Below, piece after piece: positions 19,458 to 29,248 of a DNA stretch of 64,000 nt. Numbering within the stretch: position 1 is the stretch's first letter; each line of letters opens with the position of its first letter. The notes beneath the pieces were generated by a model. That model was not told where the DNA came from and ran no database searches. It worked only from the letters and a program-made list of their open reading frames with translations. Both the position numbers and the translations under genes were made by a program. The stretch is from Pirellulales bacterium (lineage in GTDB: Bacteria > Planctomycetota > Planctomycetia > Pirellulales > S012-138): positions 1 through 64,000 of the forward strand of contig JALCBR010000006.1 in the NCBI GenBank assembly GCA_028066245.1, in the 5' to 3' direction.

Positions 19458-20789
19458 GTGAGAAATACAATTCTCGTGCGAATCATCGGGCTCGCAGTTG
19501 TATTGGCCAGCCTGGCTTGCGTCTTTGTCACAGCCGCGGCGGCTCAAGACTCGCGCCGAATTGCCAGCGACCTCATCGAACAGGGTTGGCAATACGACTT
19601 CAGCTTGATTCGCGAGCTTGAAGCAAAGTACCAGGCGGGCCGCGCCAAGTTCCCGCAAGATGCAGACCTTGCCATGGCGATGGGGTTGATTCACGCCAAG
19701 TACTCGCGCTATGCCGATGCCCAAGGTGATCTGGCGAACTACCGCAAACTGCGCGCGAATGATCCCAACTCCATTCGTATGCACGCCTGGCTGAGCCTGA
19801 CGCTGAGAGAACTCGAAGTCGCATTAAGTGACGCCGAGGCACTGAGTCAGAACTTGCCGGCGAAGGGCGGCCAAGCCACCGCTGGCGGCGCCATCCAAGA
19901 GGACGAATCCACGGCGTTTACTCGCGAAGCCTTCATCCGGTTCCTGGGGGCGGAGTTCGGATATCTCATGGGACCAATGGAAACTTTCATACCTCAACTG
20001 CAAGTTTCCGCTGTGCGAGTGAATGTGCTCGAACATCTCTCGGACGATGAAACCAAGGTTTTCCTGGACGCCGAAGCGGCTGTTGAGAAGCAGTTCACAT
20101 TGCTACTGCTGGAACGTGATCAGCTGATGGACGAGACTCGGCTTGCAAAAGAAGGGTTTAACGTGCAGGAAACCAAGCGCCTGTTGCAAGAGCGTGAACA
20201 AATCACGGCGGATCGGGCTGCTCTGGAAACCAAGGAAGCGGAGTTTGCCGCTCAGCGAGACGCGTCGTTGGCGGAACTCAACAAGCGACGCAACGAGATT
20301 GAAACAACCGGTGTCGAACTTCGTGCCGTCTCGGACGATCTCAAAACGCAGATCGTCGCGTTGGAGGGTGACATCGCACGGCTGTTTCGCTTGGCTGATC
20401 GCAGCAGCGATCCCATCCTGGCCCGGCGATATCGACTGGACGCGGAAGGTTTGCTTCGCCTGCAGGATGCGCGGCGATTCGATTTGCGAACAGTCGAAGG
20501 AAGTCTAGCGGCCACAAACGCGGAATTGCGAACCTTGCGCGGGCAGCAGAAGAATGTTGTCACTCAATATCAGGCAGCCACAAAGCAAATCAAGAAAGAT
20601 CTCGGCAAACTCAATTTGCGAAACAACCGCATCTCTCGCGACATGAAGAAGCTTGCCCGGCCAGCGACGGGAAACAGCGCTCGCGTCAACAGCTTGACGC
20701 GCAGAGCCCAGTCTTTCTCGACCTACCTATCGTTGCCGTTGGAGGAGATGAAGGAACGGTTTTCGCGAAGGCTCACAGCAGGTGGATAG
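19458..20789 (+). CDS. Exported coiled-coil protein with TPR-like start, function unknown
   Basis: 443 residues starting with GTG at 19458. The signal peptide ends VFVTAAAAQ. Residues 30-130 look TPR-like (AMAMGLIHAKYSRYADAQGD and LRANDPNSIRMHAWLSL). From about residue 195 onwards the protein is almost all charged heptad sequence (for example AVEKQFTLLLLERDQL, REQITADRAALETKEAEFAA), so a long coiled coil is likely. Secreted or periplasmic. No enzyme motif is seen. Neighbours: the repeat block upstream and the mrfA-like gene downstream (gap 111 bases). Confidence 0.75.
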   Translation: MRNTILVRIIGLAVVLASLACVFVTAAAAQDSRRIASDLIEQGWQYDFSLIRELEAKYQAGRAKFPQDADLAMAMGLIHAKYSRYADAQGDLANYRKLRANDPNSIRMHAWLSLTLRELEVALSDAEALSQNLPAKGGQATAGGAIQEDESTAFTREAFIRFLGAEFGYLMGPMETFIPQLQVSAVRVNVLEHLSDDETKVFLDAEAAVEKQFTLLLLERDQLMDETRLAKEGFNVQETKRLLQEREQITADRAALETKEAEFAAQRDASLAELNKRRNEIETTGVELRAVSDDLKTQIVALEGDIARLFRLADRSSDPILARRYRLDAEGLLRLQDARRFDLRTVEGSLAATNAELRTLRGQQKNVVTQYQAATKQIKKDLGKLNLRNNRISRDMKKLARPATGNSARVNSLTRRAQSFSTYLSLPLEEMKERFSRRLTAGG

Positions 20790-20900
20790 CGAGCGCGCGA
20801 TCCTCAGCATTCGCGGGATTCCGATAATCGCCACCGCGCGATATGCTATTCTGCTCCAACGATCTTGTTGCCAGACGCGTTTCACGGATGGACTCCGGTC

Positions 20901-23351
20901 ATGGCCATCGATGACTTCTTGCGCTTCATGGATGAACGGTTCTCCGCGCTGATCTCCGCACGAACCGTGCTTGATCCATCTTCAGGCGACTTTGTGGAAT
21001 TTCCTCCCGCGCTGGATTCCCGCTTGGTCAATGTCCTGCGCGGCGACGGGATTGAACGGATCTACTCGCACCAGCGGGATGCCTTGGAAGCGATTTCGGC
21101 GGGACGCGATACGTTGCTGGTTTCGCGGACGGCCAGCGGCAAGACGCTTTCCTTTCTGCTGCCGATCTTGAATGACTACCTGCAGGCGGAAGCGCCCTTT
21201 GGCACGATGCTGATGTACCCCACGAAAGCCCTCTCGCGAGATCAGGAGGGAACGCTGGGGAAGTTACTGGACGCCTCGGGGGCGGAAGTGCGGTTGGGTG
21301 TCTTTGACGGTGATACGCCCCGTGAAGAACGGACGCGAATCCAAGCGTCTGCTGATTTCATGATCACCAATCCGGATATGCTGCACTCCGGCATCTTGCC
21401 GAACCACAATCGACGTTGGCGAACGTTCCTCTCCCGGTTGAAGTACGTCGTGATTGATGAGGTTCACTCCTACCGTGGCGCATTTGGTTCACACGTGGCA
21501 AATGTCTTTCGTCGCTTGTTGCGGGTGTGCGCCATTCACGGTAGCCGTCCGACCTTTATTTGCTCGTCCGCCACCATCGGCAATCCTGCTGAACACGTGC
21601 AGGCCTTGTTTGGGCGGGAATTCGCTGTGATTGAGAAAGACGGAGCGCCCCGGCCTCGGCGAGATCTGTACCTGGTCAATCCACCCGTCGTCCAAAGCCA
21701 TGGCCATGCTTTGTATCGCAAAGGGACGGGATCTGTCAGTGTACCGCTGTTGCGTGAAGCCACGCGGCGAGGCATTCGCACGATCTGTTTCTGCCGTGCC
21801 CGGCAACAAGCGGAACGATTGCACCAAGCCGTGATCGATGGGCATCCGGATCTTCGTGACCGCGTCAAACCGTACCGCGGCGGGTTGTTGCCCAACGAAC
21901 GGCGACGGCTGGAGCGGGACCTCGCCAACGGTCGATTGACGACCATCATCAGCACCAACGCGCTAGAGCTAGGCATCAACATTGGCGATCTTGACCTGTG
22001 CGTGCTCAGCGGACATCCCGGCTCAATGGCTAGTTTTTGGCAACAGGCGGGCCGTGTCGGCCGCAAAGCATCGCGAGCGGTGGTTGTTTACATTGCCCGA
22101 GATGCGCCGATCGACCAATACTTTGTCAACCATCCGGAGTTCCTTGGCACTGCGCCCATCGAACGCGCCTGGCTCAACGCGGACAATCCGTACATCTTGC
22201 TGCAGCATTTACCGTGCGCCGCGCACGAGCATCCACTCCGAGAAGACGAACCCGCCTTTCCGGAACCTGCCTATCCAGCAGCGGTGGAGATCCTCAAAGA
22301 AAATGATGTGCTGGCCAATTACAAAGAGAACTATCGTTATGCGTTGAGAGACTACCCAGCCAAAGGCGTCAACCTGCGGGGCATGACGGACTATAACGTC
22401 AACATCTATGAAGACACGGAAGTGATTGGCGAACTTGACCCCATCGGTGCCCGGGGCACGCTCTACAAAGACGCCATCTATCAGCACCTCGGCAAGCGGT
22501 ACATGTCCATGGAACTGGACCTGGAAAAGAAGCTTTGCCGCGTGGAACAGGTTGATGTGGACTACTACACGGAGGCCGTGTGGGAGAGTCGCGTGACCAT
22601 GACTGAGCCGCTGGAGGATTCACAACTGCACGGCGCGGCGACTGATTTTGGCTACGTCAACGTGAACCGCCAACCCAAGCTGTACAAGAAGATTCGTGAG
22701 CGGACGTTTGAAAATATCGGCTATGGTCCGATCACGCTGGATGCCTTTGTGTATGACACGACGGGATTTTGCCTGCGAACGCCGCCTGTTTGGCGTGCCG
22801 CGGTCGAGGCGATCAACAAGTTGCACGTTGGCGCCGCGCTTTACGGTTTGAGCTATATTCTCAAGCAGACCGCGCCAAGTCTCTGCCTGGGTGACGTGCA
22901 AAACATTGAGACGGACGTGTCCCTAGCTGAAGGCGAGCCTGGCAAGTTCCAAAGCGCTTTGTTCTTGTTCGATACGATCGAAGGTGGCGTCGGCTACGCC
23001 GAGAAGATTTTTGAAGTCTTGCCTCAGGCGTTTCAACTTTGCCAAAGCGTGCTAGAAGATTGCCCGTGTGCGATCGGCTGTCCCGCGTGCATCACGCCAT
23101 TACCGCCGGGTGTGAATGACGAAGACCTGGAACAGCTGCTGGTCGAAACCAACGCCGCGCTGGCGTGCACCAAGAGTTTGCTTACTGCGCTGGTGAACGG
23201 TTCCGTGGAGCTGCCAGAAGTGCTCCGGCATGAAATCCCGAACTCGCCGCGGAGGGACCCGCCGGAACCAGACCGCGAAATGCTTCGCCTCAAGGACAGG
23301 CTTGCCAAGGCGAACAGGATTCTCGACCGCAAGCGGTCACGCGTGCATTGA
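20901..23351 (+). CDS. mrfA: MrfA/YprA-like DEAD/DEAH-box DNA helicase with DUF1998 domain
   Basis: 816 residues from the ATG at 20901. Helicase motifs: Walker A SRTASGKT (about residue 74), motif II DEVH (about 186), SSATIGNP, LELGINIGDLD and motif VI QQAGRVGRKAS (about 380). The C-terminal DUF1998 part has the four-Cys cluster CPCAIGCPAC (about 720), a zinc site in characterised relatives. In Bacillus subtilis MrfA works with the exonuclease MrfB in repair of mitomycin C damage. Here the next gene is a MrfB-like nuclease only about ten bases downstream, which strongly supports the assignment and points to co-translation. Confidence 0.9.
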   Translation: MAIDDFLRFMDERFSALISARTVLDPSSGDFVEFPPALDSRLVNVLRGDGIERIYSHQRDALEAISAGRDTLLVSRTASGKTLSFLLPILNDYLQAEAPFGTMLMYPTKALSRDQEGTLGKLLDASGAEVRLGVFDGDTPREERTRIQASADFMITNPDMLHSGILPNHNRRWRTFLSRLKYVVIDEVHSYRGAFGSHVANVFRRLLRVCAIHGSRPTFICSSATIGNPAEHVQALFGREFAVIEKDGAPRPRRDLYLVNPPVVQSHGHALYRKGTGSVSVPLLREATRRGIRTICFCRARQQAERLHQAVIDGHPDLRDRVKPYRGGLLPNERRRLERDLANGRLTTIISTNALELGINIGDLDLCVLSGHPGSMASFWQQAGRVGRKASRAVVVYIARDAPIDQYFVNHPEFLGTAPIERAWLNADNPYILLQHLPCAAHEHPLREDEPAFPEPAYPAAVEILKENDVLANYKENYRYALRDYPAKGVNLRGMTDYNVNIYEDTEVIGELDPIGARGTLYKDAIYQHLGKRYMSMELDLEKKLCRVEQVDVDYYTEAVWESRVTMTEPLEDSQLHGAATDFGYVNVNRQPKLYKKIRERTFENIGYGPITLDAFVYDTTGFCLRTPPVWRAAVEAINKLHVGAALYGLSYILKQTAPSLCLGDVQNIETDVSLAEGEPGKFQSALFLFDTIEGGVGYAEKIFEVLPQAFQLCQSVLEDCPCAIGCPACITPLPPGVNDEDLEQLLVETNAALACTKSLLTALVNGSVELPEVLRHEIPNSPRRDPPEPDREMLRLKDRLAKANRILDRKRSRVH

Positions 23352-23361
23352 TGACGGAACA

Positions 23362-24285
23362 TTGATTACAGAAGCCCTCCAACATTGTACCGGAATCGGC
23401 CCCATCCGGCTGGCACAGCTGCACGCCGCCGGATTGCGGACGTGGTCTGACATTCTGCGGTGTGAAGCTCAGAGCGCCTTTCATTGGCAAGAGCAATTGG
23501 CCAAAGAGGTCAGGCAATGTGCACAGGCACTCGCTGCAAATGACGTGCGATTCTTTGTCGAACGTTTAGCACCGCAGGACAAGTGGCGCATCCTGGGGCA
23601 TTTCTTTGAGCAAACGACGTTCTTTGACATCGAAACAACTGGGCTGGACTACGACGCTACGATTACGGTCATCATCTGCTGGCACAAGGGTCGATTGCAC
23701 ACGTTCATTGAGCATGAGAACCTCGACGACTTCCTGGACCTGCTGGATGATATCACGTTGCTGGCGTCCTTCAACGGCAGTTCCTTTGATGTACCACGCG
23801 TGCTCGAATCCTTTCACCTGCCAGAATTGCCTTGTCCGCACTTGGATCTTCGTTGGGTCGGCTATCATCAGGGATACTCGGGAGGGCTTAAAGAGATCGC
23901 CGCCTCAATGCGGATTGAGCGACCGGATGACTTACAGTTCGTCAACGGTGATGACGCGGTGCGGCTGTGGTCCATGTGGTTGCGGCATCGCAACGCCAAC
24001 TCGCGGCAGATGTTGATCCGGTACTGTGCCGCAGATGTGCTGTTGCTCACAGCCGTCGCCGAGCGGCTTGCCGGGCGGAAGCCCCAGCTTATCGGTTCGG
24101 CATTTTGGAAGCATCTGCCGGACCGTGTGTCGTTCCGCGTACAGTCAACTCCGCCTGCAACAACGTCTCCAAACGTTGACCATCCACCACAACACGGCAA
24201 GCCGCCGCAGCCTTCAGGCAACTTTCTGCAGCGGATTAGAGGCCAACGTGACCTTTTGTCTCGGTTGAGCAAGCGGCGTAAGTAG
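23362..24285 (+). CDS. mrfB: MrfB/YprB-like DEDD exonuclease
   Basis: RNase H-fold 3'-5' exonuclease domain: motif I FFDIETTGLDYDA, motif II LASFNGSSFDVPR and motif III RYCAADVLLL. The GGLKEIAASMRIERP stretch matches the YprB family. A short helix-hairpin-like segment precedes the nuclease (CTGIGPIRLAQLHAAGLRTW). The in-frame ATG at 23230 would overlap mrfA by 122 bases and encode an unlike N terminus, so I favour TTG 23362; TTG 23302 is a second option. It probably acts with the MrfA-like helicase in DNA damage repair. Confidence 0.85.
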   Translation: MITEALQHCTGIGPIRLAQLHAAGLRTWSDILRCEAQSAFHWQEQLAKEVRQCAQALAANDVRFFVERLAPQDKWRILGHFFEQTTFFDIETTGLDYDATITVIICWHKGRLHTFIEHENLDDFLDLLDDITLLASFNGSSFDVPRVLESFHLPELPCPHLDLRWVGYHQGYSGGLKEIAASMRIERPDDLQFVNGDDAVRLWSMWLRHRNANSRQMLIRYCAADVLLLTAVAERLAGRKPQLIGSAFWKHLPDRVSFRVQSTPPATTSPNVDHPPQHGKPPQPSGNFLQRIRGQRDLLSRLSKRRK

Positions 24286-24363
24286 CTCCAGAAGAAGTGC
24301 CACTGTACCAAAGCGTGCCACACTTGCGCCGCCAGCGCTCTCTCGCTTGAATTTGCGCAACAG

Positions 24364-25614
24364 CTATCTTCCGCGCCGCGGATTGACGATAGCTGTACGT
24401 GTCTCGGCAGCAAACCAAGCCTTCCAGAGATCCATGTCCCAACCGAAGTTCTTACCCGTCAAGTTAATCAACGCGTTGCGGACGTCCTCATTCTTACGCG
24501 TGCGAACTCTTGTTTCCGTTTTTGAGCCGGTGGTCATCCCACTGACACCATTGGATCCCATGGTCGTGGTGATCTGATCGGGATTGCCTTCAGTTTTGGT
24601 TTCAATATGAGTTGTAATCAACGAGTTGATCAGCGTTCCTACGGCCGAGGGATCACCAATGGCGGACAAGGCCGCCGCGGCGCGATTGATGTCCTCATTC
24701 TTGTTGGCCGTGAGTTGTTGGACGAAGAACCGAGTGGTTTTGGGGTCTTTATGTTTGGCAACTTCCTGAATAGCCCGGTGCCGGACTTCATCAGACGGAT
24801 CCATCAGGATCACTTTCGACAACAGCCCAACTGCCGCGGAGGTGCCTACGCTGGAGACAACTTGAACATAGAGTTCACGGACTCTGGGATCTTCTTCCTT
24901 GTCAAAACGAATATGCGGCTCCAAAGCGTACAGTGCTGCGGGATCCTTGATCTGTAGCAAACCTACACGGCCTGCCTCACTACGGCGCCCAGTCAACATG
25001 CGATGCAGTTGGGCAACCTGCCGGACCCAGTAGACGCGCGATTCCTCCGCAATGCGTCGTTCCTCGCGCAAATCCACCTGCTGCTGCAACAGCCATTCGC
25101 CGTTGTAGCGGACATAACCCTGCTCGCGCCGCAGCTGATCTGGTGTAATCCATCGCCCGTTGGAACGGTCAAGAAAAAACCCCAACATGCCGCGCGCGGG
25201 CTTGTGATCCGGATCATGTTCTAGCACGCGCTGCGCATGTTCTCGCCTTTCATTCGGCAGAAAGTTATCCCGGCACCATTCGGCCAATTCCCATTGGCCT
25301 TCTGCGGTATCCGGATAGTTCTCGCGAACATTCTCATACGCCAGCCGGGCGTCCGAGATCAGGTTCTTTTCAACGATTTGCTCTCGGTCCAACGTCAGTA
25401 CACCGAGTTCGGTCTTGATGATATACCGTTCGCGTGGTGACTCGTTTTCGTTTTGCAGTGTGCCGCGAAGTTCTCCACCGGACGTCAGCTTGAAGCGGTA
25501 CGTGCGTTCTCCAGCGTCGGCGGCTACCGCGACACTCATCCATAGTCCCAGGCAGGTCAGCCCTGCGATCGTCTTGCCCCAGCGCGATGGTGCCTTGCGT
25601 TCTGGTGCTTTCAT
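24364..25614 (-). CDS. Exported HEAT-repeat protein, function unknown
   Basis: 416 residues from the ATG at 25614, supported by GGGGAG just upstream; the in-frame ATG further up lacks support. Signal peptide (TIAGLTCLGLWMSVAVAADA). The N-terminal part resembles a small beta domain (YRFKLTSGGELRGTLQ, then LGVLTLDREQIVEK) found in many planctomycete exported proteins. The C-terminal half has HEAT-like repeats (DEVRHRAIQEVAKHKDPKTTRFFVQQL; INRAAAALSAIGDPSAVGTL). It is probably a periplasmic protein-interaction module. Confidence 0.78.
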   Translation of the reverse strand: MKAPERKAPSRWGKTIAGLTCLGLWMSVAVAADAGERTYRFKLTSGGELRGTLQNENESPRERYIIKTELGVLTLDREQIVEKNLISDARLAYENVRENYPDTAEGQWELAEWCRDNFLPNERREHAQRVLEHDPDHKPARGMLGFFLDRSNGRWITPDQLRREQGYVRYNGEWLLQQQVDLREERRIAEESRVYWVRQVAQLHRMLTGRRSEAGRVGLLQIKDPAALYALEPHIRFDKEEDPRVRELYVQVVSSVGTSAAVGLLSKVILMDPSDEVRHRAIQEVAKHKDPKTTRFFVQQLTANKNEDINRAAAALSAIGDPSAVGTLINSLITTHIETKTEGNPDQITTTMGSNGVSGMTTGSKTETRVRTRKNEDVRNALINLTGKNFGWDMDLWKAWFAAETRTAIVNPRRGR

Positions 25615-25836
25615 GGGACTCCCCAACGATGAATTCATCAAGACTGGCAGATATGTAACCGCTGAAGACGCGCAGTTGCCTGTCTCTTCCAATAGTATAG
25701 TCAACAAATCCCAGGGCTCCCAACAAATGCGACCTCTCCCTGACGAATGCGTGGAACTTGGCCGACCCTTGCCCCCGCGCCATAATGGTTGAACGGGCTT
25801 TCCTCCCGCACACTTGCTACGACACGACCTCTCGAC

Positions 25837-26520
25837 ATGCGCCGATTCCGTCAGTTCATCAGCGCGATAACGTACCTGCTAGCCATCGTTGTGACGGTGG
25901 CGGTGGGGACTCGGGTGGTTTACCAGATGTTGGGAGGAGAAGTTTCTCCCAGCAATAGAGAATCCTCAGAGTTCCGAGAGTATCAGGAAAGCAAAGCCGA
26001 GAAGAGAAAACAAGACTGGGTGCTACTGTTGCAGCTAGCCAATGAGGATAGCGAAAACTGGACCCTGCAGAAGCAAGATCGGATCATCGATAGCTTTACC
26101 TCTTGGTTGGATGACGGCGTCAGCTTCGATCAGTACTTTAGCCGGTTATCGAACGAACAAATCGGCAAGATGCAAGAGAACTTAGTTACCCTGGCCTCGC
26201 GTTGGCTGGAACGCCGTGTGGCGGAGTACGGTAGCGCACGCAAGGAGCGCGACCGTAAAGAGATCATCAGGGAAGATACACAGCGGATGATTGGCCTGGC
26301 GCTCATGTTTGGTCGCTTGGGGGGACCGTTTGGTCGTGGATTGAACCGCGGCATCAATCGATTGGAAGAGATCAAAGACAGCCTGCTTGCCGATGAAGGC
26401 TATTTGTCTGTTAAGCGTCTTCGCCTGATGGCCTATGTTCGGAATGTAAGACGTGAAATTGACAAGTGGGAGGAAAACGGCGGCTGGGAAAAATTCATAC
26501 AGCAGAACAACCAGTTTTAG
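25837..26520 (+). CDS. Membrane-anchored protein of unknown function
   Basis: 227 residues from the ATG at 25837 (MRRFRQFISAIT); a longer in-frame start at 25789 is less likely. One N-terminal transmembrane segment (ITYLLAIVVTVAVGTRVVY) is followed by a charged helical domain. No known motif. The Gly-rich FGRLGGPFGRGLNRGINRL may form a turn or interface. It is transcribed divergently from the HEAT-repeat gene and lies 33 bases before xseA. Confidence 0.65.
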   Translation: MRRFRQFISAITYLLAIVVTVAVGTRVVYQMLGGEVSPSNRESSEFREYQESKAEKRKQDWVLLLQLANEDSENWTLQKQDRIIDSFTSWLDDGVSFDQYFSRLSNEQIGKMQENLVTLASRWLERRVAEYGSARKERDRKEIIREDTQRMIGLALMFGRLGGPFGRGLNRGINRLEEIKDSLLADEGYLSVKRLRLMAYVRNVRREIDKWEENGGWEKFIQQNNQF

Positions 26521-26553
26521 TGCGAGCAATCTCTTTCGCCTCTGCCGCCAACC

Positions 26554-27759
26554 ATGCAGCATCGCTACCTGACAGTCTCGCAACTCAGTTCCCTGATCAA
26601 AGAGAACGTTGAAGCCAGTTTTCCTTTCCTCTGGGTGGCGGGCGAGATCTCGAACTTCACCCGATCTGCTGCGGGGCACTGCTATCTCACTTTGAAGGAT
26701 GAGCACGCGCAGCTCCGCGCCGTGATCTGGCGTTCCACCGCAATGCGATTTCGCTTTGAATTGCAGGACGGCTTGGAGATCCTGTGCGGAGGATGCTTGG
26801 AGGTCTACACCGCCCGGGGAACGTATCAACTGGTCGTGCAACAGGCGCAGCCGCAAGGCATGGGCGCGCTAGAACTTGCCCTTAGACAGCTTCGCGAGAA
26901 ACTCACCGCTGAAGGTTTATTTGATGTAGCCCGTAAGCGGCCCCTCCCCAAGTTTCCGCGAACGATCGGCATCGTCACCAGTTTGCAGGGAGCGGCGATT
27001 GCGGACATGCTGCAAACTTTGCAGGCCCGCTGGACGGGTGTTGGCGTGATCATTGCGCCGGTCCGCGTCCAGGGAGAGGGCGCGGAAAACGAAATCGCTT
27101 CGGCGATCGTGCGGTTCAACCGCATGAAACAGCCGGTCGATACGTTGATTGTCGGGCGTGGTGGCGGGAGCTTGGAGGATCTTTGGGCTTTCAACTCGGA
27201 ACGCGTTGTTCGCGCGATCCACGCCAGCAAGATCCCGGTGATCTCTGCCGTGGGGCATGAGATTGACACGTCGCTGTCTGACCTGGCTGCCGACGTGCGA
27301 GCGCTGACGCCCACAGACGCTGCGCAAAAAGCTGTGCCGGACCGTGAGGAAATCGTCACGCACCTGAATCATTTGGGGCGCCACATGGCGCGATCGCTCG
27401 CCCGGCGCGCGCATGTGGTGAGGGCGCGCGTCGAGCAGTTGGCAGCGACGCGAACCCTCTCACAGCCGATGGCGGCGCTGATTCACGATCGCGCTCGACA
27501 CTTGGATGAACTCTCCCGCCGAGCAGAGATGGCGATGCGGCAACGTTTGCAACGGGCGGAACAATCAATCGCCCGCACAGCCGCGCGCTTGGAAACACTC
27601 AGCCCGTTGGGCGTGCTGGCACGGGGGTACAGCGTCACGCAAACCCTGGACGGTCGCGTCGTCACCGATGTCGCCGACCTCTCGCCCGGCGACAAAATCA
27701 TCACGCGATACGCCCAGGGCCAAACCGTGAGCCAGGTCGAGGAAGTTGATTCTGAATAA
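26554..27759 (+). CDS. xseA: Exodeoxyribonuclease VII large subunit
   Basis: Catalytic subunit of exonuclease VII, which degrades single-stranded DNA to oligonucleotides. N-terminal OB fold (FPFLWVAGEISNFTRSAAGH), then the conserved GIVTSLQGAAIADM, GRGGGSLEDLWAFN and GHEIDTSLSDLAADVRALTPT. A coiled-coil arm follows, and the end YSVTQTLDGRVVTDVADLSPGD is typical. 401 residues is normal. The small-subunit gene xseB, often adjacent, is not seen in the next 500 bases, so it must lie elsewhere or be missed. Confidence 0.95.
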   Translation: MQHRYLTVSQLSSLIKENVEASFPFLWVAGEISNFTRSAAGHCYLTLKDEHAQLRAVIWRSTAMRFRFELQDGLEILCGGCLEVYTARGTYQLVVQQAQPQGMGALELALRQLREKLTAEGLFDVARKRPLPKFPRTIGIVTSLQGAAIADMLQTLQARWTGVGVIIAPVRVQGEGAENEIASAIVRFNRMKQPVDTLIVGRGGGSLEDLWAFNSERVVRAIHASKIPVISAVGHEIDTSLSDLAADVRALTPTDAAQKAVPDREEIVTHLNHLGRHMARSLARRAHVVRARVEQLAATRTLSQPMAALIHDRARHLDELSRRAEMAMRQRLQRAEQSIARTAARLETLSPLGVLARGYSVTQTLDGRVVTDVADLSPGDKIITRYAQGQTVSQVEEVDSE

Positions 27760-27813
27760 CGGGGAATCCTCGCCGAACTGCCACTTCGCTTCAGCGCGCC
27801 ACTCAGACAACGT

Positions 27814-28323
27814 CTACATGATAAGCGGCGGCAAGCCCAGGTTGGCGCGGATGCTGGTCAATTGTCCAATGTGCATGAATTCATGCTTGGACAGCGCGAA
27901 TGCGGCGGAAATCGCATCGGGCGCGATCTTGGAAAGTTTCTCAGGCGCTGGTTGCCAGGCTGCCTCGCCTTCCAGGGTCTTCACCCAGGCGAGCAACCGT
28001 TCTCGCGCCGTCGCTAAACGTGCAAGCAATTCGTCTCGGCCGGGATAAACGCCAGCGTCATCTTGCGGTGTGCTGCCAGGACCAAACAGCTTGATATGCT
28101 CTTCCGGCAGGCAGCTCGGCTCCTGACGGAAAGCCGAGACAAAGGCGTCATCCGCCATCGCCAAGTGCCCCATAATCCACAAGGCGTGGTTACCTGTTCC
28201 GCCAGCTCTCGCTGTGAGTTGCTCTTCCGACAGTGTCTCCAGGAGTCCATGTAGAAAATCGCGAGAGCCTTCAAGTTGCCTGGCGGCCATGTCCGCAAGC
28301 GAACAATCTTGCATTGTGGTCAT
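27814..28323 (-). CDS. DinB-family protein
   Basis: 169-residue four-helix DinB/YfiT-like protein. The putative metal-site histidines are visible as NHALWIMGHLAMADD and, near the end, KHEFMHIGQLTSIRANLGLPP. Members are metal-dependent enzymes with small thiols or proteins of unknown role. It is the last gene of an ArsR-SRPBCC-DinB set on the minus strand, so it is probably controlled with them. Confidence 0.87.
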   Translation of the reverse strand: MTTMQDCSLADMAARQLEGSRDFLHGLLETLSEEQLTARAGGTGNHALWIMGHLAMADDAFVSAFRQEPSCLPEEHIKLFGPGSTPQDDAGVYPGRDELLARLATARERLLAWVKTLEGEAAWQPAPEKLSKIAPDAISAAFALSKHEFMHIGQLTSIRANLGLPPLIM

Positions 28324-28370
28324 AGTTGAGCTCCAGATAGGAAAGAGGTGTTAAGTGTGAGGTTTGGGAG

Positions 28371-28835
28371 TTATGTATTTCGTTCCGCTTCTTGTTGCAC
28401 CATCTTTAGCTTGTGCTCCCAACCACTTTTTACGCCCTCGCAGTGATCCGGATCAAGCTCGCCGATGGCCCGGTGAAGAAACTGCAACATCGTGGAGTCT
28501 CCCGACTCGGCAAGGCGATATTGCACGTGAGAAATGGCCGGGTACGACATGAACAACGGCCCATAGATTTCCAGTAGCGCCGGCGGTTTGATCACCTGGA
28601 CGTGACCCCATAAGTGCCCGGCACTTTTCCCTTGATCGTTTTTGCCCAAGTCCCGAAACCAACGTCCGCCAGGCCAGGCTTCCAGCGTCATCGGCATTGG
28701 CGTTCCGTCTGGCATTTCTGATGACGGACCAAGTTGATCCAACAGCGCATCGAACGAAATTTGCAACGGCGCGGCAATCTCAATTGTGCGTTCGATTCGC
28801 AACGATGATTGATATGTGTCCGCGACAACGACCAT
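28371..28835 (-). CDS. SRPBCC (AHSA1-like) domain protein
   Basis: 154 residues matching the START/AHSA1-like fold: an N-terminal strand and helix (RIERTIEIAAPLQISFDALLDQL), the WPGGRWFRDLG turn, and a C-terminal helix ending GWEHKLKMVQQ. It follows the ArsR-like gene by five bases; such pairs of ArsR regulator and AHSA1 protein are common, and translation is probably linked. The ligand and role are unknown. Confidence 0.85.
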   Translation of the reverse strand: MVVVADTYQSSLRIERTIEIAAPLQISFDALLDQLGPSSEMPDGTPMPMTLEAWPGGRWFRDLGKNDQGKSAGHLWGHVQVIKPPALLEIYGPLFMSYPAISHVQYRLAESGDSTMLQFLHRAIGELDPDHCEGVKSGWEHKLKMVQQEAERNT

Positions 28836-28840
28836 GACAC

Positions 28841-29239
28841 TTATCCTTTCTTCTTGGGAGGGACTGATTTCCGCTTTGGTGCACGACGGGGGCCAGATGT
28901 TGGATCGCTCGCCTGCGACGCAGTGGACTCAGCCCGGGATTTGATGCCGGCCAACTGGTGATCCCAAAACCGCTCAAACGGCTTGACCCAATCAAAGACA
29001 GGTTTAAGTCGTTGAGCGTTTAACCGATACCATCGATGACGACCTGATTCTCGCACGATGACCACCCCCACTTCCCGCAACACGCGGAGATGTTTGGAAA
29101 CCTGCGGCTGCGAAACACCCAGTGAACGCACAAGCTCATTAACAGAGCGCTCCTGACCGGCCAAATGCGAGATGATTTCTCGCCGTCGGCTTTCGGCAAT
29201 CGCGTTGAATGCGTCCGTGGTGGTGGGTGTGCGGGCCAT
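28841..29239 (-). CDS. ArsR-family transcriptional regulator
   Basis: 132 residues with a winged helix-turn-helix: AFNAIAESRRREIISHL, then LVRSLGVSQPQVSKHLRVLREVGVV. There are no cysteines in the DNA-binding region, so it is of the non-metal type that typically heads ArsR-SRPBCC operons. A basic tail rich in Arg, Lys and Pro (about 100-132) is unusual. Its start lies 10 bases from a near-perfect 20-base palindrome, a likely autoregulatory operator. Confidence 0.9.
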   Translation of the reverse strand: MARTPTTTDAFNAIAESRRREIISHLAGQERSVNELVRSLGVSQPQVSKHLRVLREVGVVIVRESGRHRWYRLNAQRLKPVFDWVKPFERFWDHQLAGIKSRAESTASQASDPTSGPRRAPKRKSVPPKKKG

Positions 29240-29248
29240 GCGACATTT

